Source: Palsa-506 sp963755815
GTDB lineage: Bacteria > Actinomycetota > Actinomycetes > Streptosporangiales > Streptosporangiaceae
Assembly (NCBI GenBank): GCA_963755815.1
Contig: CAVWLF010000010.1
Location: forward strand, 444,985 to 508,984
Reading direction: 5' to 3'
Length of the DNA stretch: 64,000 nucleotides
Made by a program: the position numbers and the translations under genes. The notes under the pieces are model-generated. The model searched no databases. It worked only from the letters and a program-made list of their open reading frames with translations, and was not told the DNA's origin. Below, one piece after another: positions 8,407-16,210 of the stretch (its first letter is position 1; every line of letters starts with the position of its first letter).

Positions 8407-10032
8407 CTAGTTCGTCCCTCCGGGAGCGAGCGGGACGGCGTCCGTCCCGGCACTGGCCGGGGCCGCGGCGGCCGCCGGCGGCGGCACGTTGCTGACCCGC
8501 AGCTTGACCTGCTTGATGAACAGCGCGGCGATGACGCTGAGGATCGATACCGGCACGGCGACCAGGAACAGCCGGTCGATGGCGTGCGAGTAGGCCTGGA
8601 TGATGATCTCATGCAGGGCCGGATGGGTTTGCTTCAGTGCGTCCAGAGCCTGCGGGCTCAGCACGAACTGGGCCACTTTGTTCCCTCCGCCGGCCACTAG
8701 CTTCGGCGGCAGCGTGCGCTCGAGCTGGTAGCTGATCTGCGCGGTCAGCACGGCCCCGAGCGCGGACGCCCCGATCGCCCCGCCCATCGAGCGGAAGAAG
8801 GTTACCGACGAGGTCGCGACGCCCATCTGCTTCATCGGCACCGCGTTCTGCACGATGAGGGTCAGCACCTGCATGAACAGGCCGAGGCCGGCCCCGAAGA
8901 CGAGGACGTAGAGACTGAAGATGGCCAGCGACGTATGCGCGCCGAGGTGGGTGAGCAGGATGAGGCCGGTGGTCACCAGGATCGTGCCGGCCAGCGGGAA
9001 CCAGCGGTACCTGCCCGTGGCGGAGATGTAGCGGCCCGAGCTGATGCTCATCACCAGCAGGCCGATCAGCAGGGGCAGCAGCAGCAGGCCTGATTCGGTC
9101 GCCGAGACCCCGTGCACGAGTTGCAGGTATTGCGGCAGGAAGGCGAGTGCGCCGAACATCGCGATGCCGCTGACGAAGGAGATGATGTTGGACACGGTGA
9201 AGATCTGCATCCGGAACAGGTCGAGCGGCAGGATTGGCTCGGGGGCCATCTTTTCCCTGATCGCGAAGCCCACCAGCAGCAGCGGCCCCAGCACGAAGAG
9301 CCCGATTATCTGCCACGATCCCCAGGCGTAGTCGGTGCCGCCGGACTGGGTCGCGAGCAGGATGCAGGACACCCCGGCGACCAGCAGCAGCGCGCCCCAC
9401 CAGTCGATCAGGACCTTGCGCGTGCGCTTGGGCAGGCGCAGCACCCGGTTGGTCACGATCAGCGCGGCCAGGCCGATCGGCAGGTTGATGTAGAAGATGT
9501 AGCGCCAGCTGAGGCTGTCCACGAAGAACCCGCCCGCCAGCGGCCCGACGACGCTCGCGATGCCGAAGACGGCGCCGAAGTATCCCTGGTAGCGGCCGCG
9601 CTCGCGGGGCGGGATCACGTCGCCGATGATCGCGAATACGAGCGAGATCAGGCCGCCGCCGCCGATTCCCTGCAGGCCGCGGAACGCGATCAGCTCGTAC
9701 ATGTTCCTGGAGGCGCCGCACAGCGCGCTGGCCACCAGGAACACCACGATCGCGAGCTGGAAGACCCGCTTGCGGCCGTAAAGGTCACCCGCCTTGCCCC
9801 ATAGCGGCGTGGATGCGGTGCTGGCCAGCAGGTACGCGGTGATGACCCAGGGCAGCAGGTCGCTGCGGTGGAAGTCCCCGACGATCGTCGGCAGCGCCGT
9901 CGCCACGATCGTCTGGTCTAGGGCGGCCAGGAACAGGCCCAGCATCAGCCCGGACATGATCGCCAGGATCTGCCGGTGGGTGAAACCGCCAGCCTCCGCC
10001 GGGTTCGAGGTCGTCGTGGCCGGGGCACTCAT
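8407..10032 (-). CDS. MFS drug exporter, DHA2 (EmrB/QacA) type, 14 TM
   Basis: This 541-residue integral membrane protein is a proton-driven multidrug exporter. Family marks are LGLFLAALDQTIVATALPTI in helix 1, the loop GDLYGRKR between helices 2 and 3, and about 14 hydrophobic helices. The start is the ATG at 10032, preceded by AGGGAGAG and overlapping the stop of the MarR gene (ATGA), which indicates translational coupling. An upstream in-frame extension to 10290 is only the antisense-frame shadow of MarR. The regulator/operator/exporter layout implies induction by a ligand of the MarR protein. Confidence 0.94.
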   Translation of the reverse strand: MSAPATTTSNPAEAGGFTHRQILAIMSGLMLGLFLAALDQTIVATALPTIVGDFHRSDLLPWVITAYLLASTASTPLWGKAGDLYGRKRVFQLAIVVFLVASALCGASRNMYELIAFRGLQGIGGGGLISLVFAIIGDVIPPRERGRYQGYFGAVFGIASVVGPLAGGFFVDSLSWRYIFYINLPIGLAALIVTNRVLRLPKRTRKVLIDWWGALLLVAGVSCILLATQSGGTDYAWGSWQIIGLFVLGPLLLVGFAIREKMAPEPILPLDLFRMQIFTVSNIISFVSGIAMFGALAFLPQYLQLVHGVSATESGLLLLPLLIGLLVMSISSGRYISATGRYRWFPLAGTILVTTGLILLTHLGAHTSLAIFSLYVLVFGAGLGLFMQVLTLIVQNAVPMKQMGVATSSVTFFRSMGGAIGASALGAVLTAQISYQLERTLPPKLVAGGGNKVAQFVLSPQALDALKQTHPALHEIIIQAYSHAIDRLFLVAVPVSILSVIAALFIKQVKLRVSNVPPPAAAAAPASAGTDAVPLAPGGTN

Positions 10033-10598
10033 GCGTGGCTCTCCCTGTTCGGCGGCGAAGTCACTGCCCGCAGTGCGGCTGCGGGCAGCGTCGTTCCTGG
10101 CCCGGTTGGGCCGGGCGGTGCGGTCCCTGGCAGCGCCGCCAGGCCGGCCAGCAGCAGGTCGAGCAGCCTCAGCAGCTCGCGTCGCTCGGCGGCTGGCCAG
10201 CCGCCGAACACCTCGTCCAGCATCGCGGCGCGGCTGGCGCGGACCGCCGACAGGCAGTCCCGCCCCTGCGCGGTCAGGCTCAGGCGGCACGCCCGGCCGT
10301 CCTTGCCGTCCGGCCTGCGCGTGGCGAGCCCGAGCCGCTCCAGCTGCCGCAGCTGCCGGCTGACCGTCGACAGATCGAGTTCGACGGCGGCGGACACGTC
10401 GGACGGCCGGGCATCATCGTGCTCTTCGAGCGCGGCCAGCAGCGGGACGCTGGCCTGGTCCAGGCCGGGATTCACCGTGCGCAGCTGGCGCCAGCTGGCC
10501 AGGTAAATGCGCTTGCCCAGCAGCCGGAACGTGACCTCGAGCCGTGCCGCCAGGTCGGAACCGGGAAGCCGGACCGCTCCAGCGCCCGGTTCCGTCAT
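10029..10598 (-). CDS. MarR family transcriptional regulator
   Basis: This 189-residue winged-helix repressor has the MarR core: DQASVPLLAALEEHDDARPSDVSAAVELDLSTVSRQLRQLERLGLATRR (about residues 47-95) followed by the wing DGKDGRACRLSLTAQG. The C-terminus carries a Pro/Gly-rich tail of about 30 residues. It is the first gene of the exporter operon, its stop codon overlaps the exporter start as ATGA, and a perfect inverted repeat lies 22 bases upstream of its ATG, so it most likely represses its own operon. Confidence 0.93.
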   Translation of the reverse strand: MTEPGAGAVRLPGSDLAARLEVTFRLLGKRIYLASWRQLRTVNPGLDQASVPLLAALEEHDDARPSDVSAAVELDLSTVSRQLRQLERLGLATRRPDGKDGRACRLSLTAQGRDCLSAVRASRAAMLDEVFGGWPAAERRELLRLLDLLLAGLAALPGTAPPGPTGPGTTLPAAALRAVTSPPNRESHA

Positions 10599-10619
10599 GT
10601 GCCCGCCTGTCCGATTTGG

Positions 10620-10636
10620 TTGCTTGCATCAAGCAA
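10620..10636 (-). promoter_or_regulatory. MarR operator (perfect inverted repeat)
   Basis: TTGCTTG-CAT-CAAGCAA is a perfect 7-bp inverted repeat with a three-base centre, 22 bases upstream of the MarR start codon. Size, symmetry and place fit a MarR dimer site. Confidence 0.7.
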
Positions 10637-10719
10637 GCAAAGGCTTTCACGGCCAGCACGGTTCACGCAACCCGGGGCTCAGCCCGGGGCGGCCCCATCG
10701 CGGCCGGGCCGCTGGCCGT

Positions 10720-11721
10720 TCACCACTCCCAGTAGTACCCAACCACCGTGTGCTCGATTGCTTCCAGGTACCGGTGCGCCGAGAGTTCCTCATCCAGCGA
10801 AACTGCCTCGCGTTCCACGATTGCCTCATCGGGCCGCCGGTAATCCGCCCACTCGGCCCACCAGAGATTCCTCGGCAGCCGGCCGGGATGAAACTCAAGC
10901 CGCAGGTCGAGGTGCTCCACCCGGCGATGGGATCCGCGGCGGAACTCAGCCGCGGGCGGCTGGGAGTAATGAAAGATCGTCCAGTAGTCGAAATATGCCT
11001 CTTCGCCATAGCGCAAGGGATGGTGGAAGGTGATGTCCACCGCCCAGAGCTGCTCGCTGAGCTGGTAAACCGGGCCGACCTGGCCGCCGCGGACCACCCG
11101 TACGTCGGCCTCGGGGGTGTCGATCCGGTACTGATAGCTCGTCATGCCGTCAACCAGCGCCCGTACCGTCTGCTGCGTGTGATGACGGGCGGGCACGCCG
11201 TCCCGGCCGATGAAGTGATGCTCGAGCAGCATCGTCGTCTCGTGCCCGGATTTCATCCCGCCCCCGGCGGGCGGCGGCAGCTTGCCGGCGATGACGGTGG
11301 GACGGAGGTCCCCCCGGTACAGCTCGTGCACCCGCTGCGCATCATGCGGAGACAGCCGGAACGCCGCGTCGAACCAGCGCAGCGTCTGCAGGCTGAGGCC
11401 CCGGCCGCTGAAGGCCCTGCTCACCCGGTCCTTCAGCGTCCGCGCGAGTCCGGTGTCCGTCTCGTCATGTGCGCCCGTCTCGTACAGGTGCTCCGCGATC
11501 ACCGTGCAGACAGCGTCCTGCCGGACCTCATCGGGCGGGACGTCGCGGGCATGCTGTTCCCATTCGTCCCGGTATGGTCCAGGCTGCAGGATGAGTCGCC
11601 GGAGGTGCAGGCCCGCGGCCCGCTGGCCGCGTGCGTGTCGTTCATTCTGGGGCATCTGGTGTTTTCTGCGTCGTGCGACAGCCATGCGACAAGTCGCCGG
11701 TAATCTGCGCACCGGAGGCAT
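10720..11721 (-). CDS. conserved hypothetical actinobacterial protein
   Basis: This 333-residue protein is not recognised. The N-terminal third has a helical segment rich in Arg and acidic residues (EVRQDAVCTVIAEHLYETG ... TLRWFDAAFRLSPHDAQRVHELYRG), reminiscent of the non-HTH part of actinobacterial XRE-associated regulators. The C-terminal two thirds are beta-rich (ADVRVVRGGQVGPVYQL, LWAVDITFHHPLRYGEEAYFDYWTIFHY, RVEHLDLRLEFHPGRLP) and end in VVGYYWEW. No membrane segment or signal peptide. The ATG at 11721 has GAGGA upstream; ATGs at 11685 and 11655 are alternatives without a clear ribosome-binding site. It stands alone. Confidence 0.75.
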   Translation of the reverse strand: MPPVRRLPATCRMAVARRRKHQMPQNERHARGQRAAGLHLRRLILQPGPYRDEWEQHARDVPPDEVRQDAVCTVIAEHLYETGAHDETDTGLARTLKDRVSRAFSGRGLSLQTLRWFDAAFRLSPHDAQRVHELYRGDLRPTVIAGKLPPPAGGGMKSGHETTMLLEHHFIGRDGVPARHHTQQTVRALVDGMTSYQYRIDTPEADVRVVRGGQVGPVYQLSEQLWAVDITFHHPLRYGEEAYFDYWTIFHYSQPPAAEFRRGSHRRVEHLDLRLEFHPGRLPRNLWWAEWADYRRPDEAIVEREAVSLDEELSAHRYLEAIEHTVVGYYWEW

Positions 11722-11878
11722 GGGGCAAATCCTCGCGATGCGCCCGGCGAATACGTTTCAGATTAGCGCGTATCCGCCGGCCAGGGCGCAATCCGAGCGG
11801 GCCACCGAGGGTATCCCCGCTGACGAGAACGCCGGCAAGCACGGCCCATGGCCGTCACAGGCCCGGGGGGATGAATAA

Positions 11879-11910
11879 CGAAGGGGCGGGGTCTCGGCTC
11901 CGCCCCTTCG
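11879..11910. terminator. strong 11-bp stem-loop after a 46-codon open frame
   Basis: A perfect stem CGAAGGGGCGG/CCGCCCCTTCG with a ten-base loop lies immediately after the TAA at 11876-11878. That stop closes a short plus-strand frame (ATG at 11738, 46 codons) that I cannot assign. The hairpin may end a small transcript or protect the 260-base gap before the DUF4405 gene; nothing else is visible in that gap. Confidence 0.6.
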
Positions 11911-11979
11911 CCATCCGACCGCGCTCCGGCCGGCCAGCCGGCGCACTGGCGGCTCACCCGGAATTCACGCACGGCTGAC

Positions 11980-12534
11980 ATGGCCGTCGAAGTGAGCTGG
12001 CCTAAGTTGCCTGTTGTGAGCGGAACCTCGGCAGCCTCGCCGGCCGTCCCGGCCTCGCGCCGGGCGCGAGTCTCGGCGCGGACACGGCTGGACTTCTGGT
12101 TCGACGCGGTCATCCTCGTCGGGTACACGGTCGCCTATAGCTACGGATGGACCGGGGTGGTGATCCACGAGTGGCTGGGCGTCGGGCTCGGGATTGCCTT
12201 GCTGCTGCACCTCACCTTGCACTGGGACTGGGTCATCCGCACGACCAGGCGGCTGGTCAGCCCGCGCGGCCACGACAAGCTGATCTGGGTGGTCAACCTC
12301 GCGCTGCTGTTCGCCATGGCCCTGTGCGTGGCCTCCGGCCTCGCGATCTCGCGGGTCGCGCTCCCCGAACTCGGCATCTATACCCTGCAGAGCCCGTTCT
12401 GGTTCCGGCTGCACGCCCTGACGGCGGAGGTGACGGTCGGCCTCGTCCCCGTTCACGTGGCACTGCGATGGAGATGGATCGCCGGAGTGAGCCGCCGGCT
12501 GCTGGCGTGGCGTCCGGGGCGGCAGCCGCGGTGA
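11980..12534 (+). CDS. DUF4405 membrane protein (cytochrome b561-like fold)
   Basis: This 184-residue protein has four predicted membrane helices and matches DUF4405: FWFDAVILVGYTVAYSYG, VVIHEWLGVGLGIALLLHLTLHWDWV, then WVVNLALLFAMALCVASGLAIS and the last helix TAEVTVGLVPVHVALRWRWI. Conserved histidines on helices 2 and 4 (HEWLG, HLTLHW, RLHAL, VHVALRW) suggest heme ligation as in b561-type cytochromes, but this is inferred. The stop codon overlaps the GTG start of the next membrane protein (GTGA). Confidence 0.85.
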   Translation: MAVEVSWPKLPVVSGTSAASPAVPASRRARVSARTRLDFWFDAVILVGYTVAYSYGWTGVVIHEWLGVGLGIALLLHLTLHWDWVIRTTRRLVSPRGHDKLIWVVNLALLFAMALCVASGLAISRVALPELGIYTLQSPFWFRLHALTAEVTVGLVPVHVALRWRWIAGVSRRLLAWRPGRQPR

Positions 12535-12908
12535 AGTTTCTCCGGCAGTTTGCCGCCGTCGTGGCGGTCGTCGCGGCGGTCGTGCTCATCGGGCTGGCCT
12601 GGAGCCACCTCGCGCCCAGCCTCCCGGGCGAAAACCCGGCCGGTCCGGCCGCCGGCGGGCGGAGCCATTTCAGGGTCCTGCCGCCCGGCGCCAGGTTGGC
12701 CCCCGGCAAAGGGCTTCCTCCTGGTGCCAGGCTGACCAACGGATCCGGGATACCGAGCATGCTTCCGGGCGACCTGCTCGAGCCGGTGAATCTGATCGTG
12801 CTGCGGAACAACGCCTTTCTTGAGGCCGCCGTGATCGCCGCGGTGGTGCTCGCCGATGCGGGCTACCGGAGACTGCGCCGGGCCAGGCGGAGCCTTAGGT
12901 CGCGGTAA
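12531..12908 (+). CDS. membrane protein, unknown, coupled to the DUF4405 gene
   Basis: This 125-residue protein begins with a membrane helix or uncleaved signal (KFLRQFAAVVAVVAAVVLIGLAW), continues with a Pro/Gly-rich segment in which LPPGARL occurs twice (RVLPPGARLAPG, KGLPPGARLTNG), and ends with a second hydrophobic segment and a basic tail. The GTG start overlaps the upstream stop as GTGA, which supports the start and a functional link to the b561-like protein. It may be its partner at the outer face of the membrane. Its 3' end overlaps the convergent gene by 14 bases. Confidence 0.7.
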   Translation: MKFLRQFAAVVAVVAAVVLIGLAWSHLAPSLPGENPAGPAAGGRSHFRVLPPGARLAPGKGLPPGARLTNGSGIPSMLPGDLLEPVNLIVLRNNAFLEAAVIAAVVLADAGYRRLRRARRSLRSR

Positions 12909-13518
12909 CCGGCCCTTGGCGGTTCGGCCGGGATTGGGTTCTGACCGTCCCGTCCCACTGCCATTGCGTCTGCCGCGGCAGCTCGCCTAGGGCGGCGCGG
13001 CCGCAGCAGTACAGCAGCACATCGGTGGGGTCGCCGTCAGGAGCGTGCGGGAACAGCCGGGCGATCACGGGCGCGGCCAGCGCGGCCGGCGGTCGCCACG
13101 GATCCGCGGGGTTCAGCCCGCGCACCACGTCGAGGGTGTGGATCAGCGTCTCCACGACGCCCATCGCGGCGAACCCGGCTGGGTCCGAGACACCGTAGTT
13201 GTGATGCGCGCGCAGGTCCGGATCGGCGGACCGGGCAATGCGGTGCAGCAGTTCGGCGTGCGCGCTCAGCGCGGCCAGCAGCCGCGGCGGCGAGGCGCTG
13301 TCATCGAGGGCCAGCTCGGTGCACAGGTATCCGTCCGGCTGGCCGTAGATGACCTGCATCGCGTAGAAGTAGAGGCAATCAGCCATGTGCAGCGCGGTCT
13401 GCCGGCAGCTCCACTGCAGGCCGGCCGCTGGCACCTGCTGCCAGTCCAGATCGGTGTAGCCCGCCAGGGCGGCAGTAGACGCCCTGGCCACGGCAGGCAG
13501 GTCAGCTATCTCGGTCAT
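12895..13518 (-). CDS. DinB/maleylpyruvate isomerase-type helical protein
   Basis: This 207-residue protein fits the DinB-like four-helix family (maleylpyruvate isomerase N-terminal group), often thiol-dependent enzymes using mycothiol in actinobacteria. LPAVARASTAALAGYTDLDWQQVPAAGLQWSCRQTALHMADCLYFYAMQV holds the first metal-binding His (HMADCL); LLHRIARSADPDLRAHHNYG and GMGVVETLIHTLDVVRGL carry further histidines for a metal site. I chose the ATG at 13518 from the family-like N-terminus (TEIADLPAVA); the open frame continues upstream without meaning. Substrate unknown. Confidence 0.82.
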   Translation of the reverse strand: MTEIADLPAVARASTAALAGYTDLDWQQVPAAGLQWSCRQTALHMADCLYFYAMQVIYGQPDGYLCTELALDDSASPPRLLAALSAHAELLHRIARSADPDLRAHHNYGVSDPAGFAAMGVVETLIHTLDVVRGLNPADPWRPPAALAAPVIARLFPHAPDGDPTDVLLYCCGRAALGELPRQTQWQWDGTVRTQSRPNRQGPVTAT

Positions 13519-13598
13519 GTCGTCATTCAATCGGCTCCGTCGTGCACAGCGCGAAGTCTTTACCCGTCCCGGCCCGCGTCCCGGCTCACCGCATAACC

Positions 13599-13766
13599 TT
13601 TGGCACGGCCGCTCCCGCGACTTTGCGCAACTGGTTCTCCCGTCTCCGCGAAGGTGGCCGGGTCGTGGATGACTTGCAGACGCGGCCGTGGGGCGCATCC
13701 GACGGCCAGGTCATCGACCGCTACGGTCTCCACTGGCTCATCGGGTTCGAGGCGACGAGCGATTGA
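13599..13766 (+). pseudogene. C-terminal fragment of a VOC (PhnB-like glyoxalase-fold) protein
   Basis: The last ~55 residues of a VOC/PhnB-type protein are recognisable: a helix (ATLRNWFSRLREGGRVVDDL) followed by RPWGASDGQVIDRYGLHWLIGFE, matching the second betaalphabeta-betabetabeta module end. Nothing upstream continues the fold in this frame, so it is a 5'-deleted remnant rather than a gene. Confidence 0.7.
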
Positions 13767-13830
13767 CGTGGAGCGGATGCACGCGGTTTCGCGGGGCTTC
13801 GTTACCTGCAGCTTCGGGCGGCAGGCACAT

Positions 13831-14238
13831 TTAAGGGGCCGTGAGCAGCTTCTCGATCTCTTCGATGGCCTGCGCGTTGTCTTGGTAGCGGACCGCGTGG
13901 ATGCCCGCTTCCCGCGCGCCGTCCACGCACCGGTCCGCGTCGTCGAGGAATACCGTGTCCTGGGCGCGGACGCCGAGGCGCGCGCAGACCAGGGCGTAGA
14001 TCCGGGGATCGGGCTTGCTCATCCCGGCCTCGTGTGAATAGACGATCTCGTCGACGAGGTCCTCGAATCCGTAGGCCGCCTGCTCTCGTTCCCGGGCGCC
14101 GACGAAGCTGTTACTCAAGATCCCGGTGCGATACCGCGGCCGCAGCCTGAGCCGGGTCTCCCACAGCTCGGTGACCCCAAGGTCCGGGGTGATCTCCAGT
14201 ACGCCGCCGATGTCGAAGACCACCGCGCGGATCGCCAT
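13831..14238 (-). CDS. HAD-superfamily hydrolase lacking the cap domain
   Basis: The 135-residue protein has the Rossmann core of a HAD hydrolase: nucleophile Asp9 in VVFDIGGVLE, SNS (42-44), the conserved lysine in SKPDPRIY (Lys75) and LDD (98-100). Family members of this type are about 200 residues. Here ITPDLGVTELWETRL runs straight into RLRPRYRTGILSNSF, so the whole alpha-helical cap between motifs I and II is missing in frame. The product may be inactive or have changed specificity. The ATG at 14238 fits motif I spacing; an upstream in-frame GTG/ATG at 14286 is less likely. Confidence 0.8.
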   Translation of the reverse strand: MAIRAVVFDIGGVLEITPDLGVTELWETRLRLRPRYRTGILSNSFVGAREREQAAYGFEDLVDEIVYSHEAGMSKPDPRIYALVCARLGVRAQDTVFLDDADRCVDGAREAGIHAVRYQDNAQAIEEIEKLLTAP

Positions 14239-14516
14239 GCTGACCAATGCCCTCCCCGCCCGGGCGCGGTACCCGGCTGGCTCCATGCTGTGGCATGCCC
14301 CTAGGGAAAGGTCAAACGGAGGCGGCGGCTCGCCGGGGTGCGCGTCTGCGCAAAGGGTTCCGCCGGGGCAGAGGCTGGCGCGCCCGTCCGGACGGGGTTT
14401 ACGATTTTCAGACCGCAGTGGTCTTCAGCCCTTGCTCGCCTGGATCGGCAGAAGCCGCCGGGCGTCACGGGACGGGCAGGTGGTCCCTTCGCCTGTGCCA
14501 TCCCGAGGGGATCTCG

Positions 14517-14876
14517 ATGACGCTCTACATGTACCAGGCCTCCTACACCGCCAAGTCGATGGCAGCTCAGCTCACGGACCCGCACGACCCCATGGAAGCG
14601 ATCCGGCCGACCATGCAGGAACTGGGCGCCACGATCCTGGTGGCTGGCTTCCCGTTCGGCGAATATGACGTGCTCATCGTGTATGAGGCAGCCGATGACG
14701 TGACCGCCGCCAGCGTCGCGATGGCAGTGGCCGCCGCGGGCGAGGTCAAATCAGCCAAGACCACGCGACTGCTCAGCGGGCAGGAATGGCTGGAGTCGTT
14801 GCGCAAGCGAAAGATTGTCACCCGCAAAGCGCGCCCGCTGGACGATCGTCAGCGCCAATTGCCGGAATCCCGGTAG
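14517..14876 (+). CDS. GYD domain protein
   Basis: This 119-residue protein matches the GYD family (PF08734), small ferredoxin-fold proteins of unknown function: YMYQASYTAKSMAAQL near the start, AIRPTMQELGATILVAGFPFGEYDVLIVYEA in the centre, and AVAAAGEVKSAKTTRLLSGQEW at the end. A basic tail of about 25 residues (RKRKIVTRKARPLDDRQRQ) follows. GAGGGG six bases before the ATG supports the start. About 185 gene-free bases separate it from the FHA gene. Confidence 0.88.
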   Translation: MTLYMYQASYTAKSMAAQLTDPHDPMEAIRPTMQELGATILVAGFPFGEYDVLIVYEAADDVTAASVAMAVAAAGEVKSAKTTRLLSGQEWLESLRKRKIVTRKARPLDDRQRQLPESR

Positions 14877-15060
14877 AACGACGGCAGGTCCGGCGGGGTC
14901 GTTAGCCACGGAATCCCTCGTTCTCGGTGCCGGGCCAGGGGTTTTCCAGATACCTGGGAACCGGGCCCGATCCGTTGACCAGCGTGCGGGCAGCACCGCA
15001 TTCTCGTCAGGCCAGGCTGGCCGCCACGGCGGCCAGCGCAAGGCTCGAGGAGGTGCCACG

Positions 15061-16191
15061 ATGGCTGACCGCAACGATGTGATGCGCCGCCCGCCCCGTG
15101 TCCCGCTGCGGCCGCGGAGCCGGCGGCGATGGGTCGTCGCGGCCGTGATCGCCGGGGTGTGGGCGCTGTTGCTGGCCGGCACCGGCTCGCTGGTCGTCGG
15201 CACCGCGCTGTTCGTGCTGGCCGCGGCCGTCGCCATCCTCGCCGCGGTGGCCCTGCGGGGCCTGGGCATCAATAGTGATCACCCGTGGGTGCGGCTGCTG
15301 GCCACCCGGCCATGGCGCGATGGCAGCGATGTCCTCCGGCTGGGCCTGCGGCACCTGGCTGAGGTATTCATCGTCACGCCGTCGGGGTCGCTGCTCGCGC
15401 CGAACGCCGTCGAGTTGCTGATGAATCCGGACGACCTGGCCGAGCTAACCGGGGTCATGGACCTCGACGTGATCAACGCGAGCGCCACCGAGCTCTACCA
15501 GGCCCAGGTCACCGCGCATCAGGCCCGGCTGGCCAGCGCCGGCCCGGTCTCGGCCGGGGTGTCCGGTGATCCCGCGGTTCCCGCTGGCCGCTACCGCCTC
15601 CGGCAGGGAGGGCCGCGCAGCCTCGCACCCGCGGCCGGGTATCCCGCTCGGCCGGACGCTTATCTCGCCGCCCCGGACTCCTATGCGGCGCCGGACGCCT
15701 ATGCGCCGCCGGACTTCTATCCGCCGCCGGACGCCTATGCCGCTCCGCATGACGTCTATGCGGGGCCGCCGGGTGCCCCGTTTGCTTACCCGAACGGCCA
15801 GGCCTTTCGCTATGCCCATGACGGGCGTACCCGCAATGAGCCGGATGCCGCCAGGACCGTCCAGACCGGGCAGCTGACCGTCACGGAATCAGCATCGGCA
15901 CCGCTGCTGCGGCTGGTGACCAGGGGCTCGATTGCGGAGACCCGCGTTTCCGGGGCCCGTGCGGGGCGGGGTGACGCGGTGGAACTCGTGCTTCCCGACG
16001 AGCCCACGGTGTCGCGCGTGCATGCCGAGTTCACCTTTACCGCCGGCCAGTGGCGGATCACCGGCCTGGGGCGCAACGGCGTGACGCTGAACGGGACGCC
16101 GCTGATCGGCCCGCACGTGCTCAGCCAGGGCGATTCCATCCGCTGGGGACGGCGATCCGACGCGCTGGTGTCACGGGTGGAGATCGGCTAG
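15061..16191 (+). CDS. membrane-anchored FHA domain protein
   Basis: The 376-residue protein starts with a basic stretch and two membrane helices (about residues 24-70). A small folded region follows (VFIVTPSGSLLAPNAVELLMNPDDLAEL), faintly like the DUF3662 region of FhaA. Then comes a Tyr/Pro/Asp-rich repetitive linker (about 190-245, units such as PDAYAPPDFYPPPDAYAAP) and a C-terminal FHA domain (about 285-372) with the phosphothreonine-binding marks TVSRVHAEF and GRNGVTLNG. It should bind phosphothreonine peptides at the membrane. The next gene, 19 bases on, is a Ser/Thr kinase, its obvious partner. GAGGAGG supports the start at 15061. Confidence 0.9.
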   Translation: MADRNDVMRRPPRVPLRPRSRRRWVVAAVIAGVWALLLAGTGSLVVGTALFVLAAAVAILAAVALRGLGINSDHPWVRLLATRPWRDGSDVLRLGLRHLAEVFIVTPSGSLLAPNAVELLMNPDDLAELTGVMDLDVINASATELYQAQVTAHQARLASAGPVSAGVSGDPAVPAGRYRLRQGGPRSLAPAAGYPARPDAYLAAPDSYAAPDAYAPPDFYPPPDAYAAPHDVYAGPPGAPFAYPNGQAFRYAHDGRTRNEPDAARTVQTGQLTVTESASAPLLRLVTRGSIAETRVSGARAGRGDAVELVLPDEPTVSRVHAEFTFTAGQWRITGLGRNGVTLNGTPLIGPHVLSQGDSIRWGRRSDALVSRVEIG

Positions 16192-16210
16192 GTCCCCGGG
16201 AAGGGGCACC

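Noticed and set aside
8609..9721. 370-codon minus-strand frame inside the DHA2 exporter gene
   Set aside because: It is the +1 frame of the exporter and Arg/Ala-rich without hydrophobic helices.
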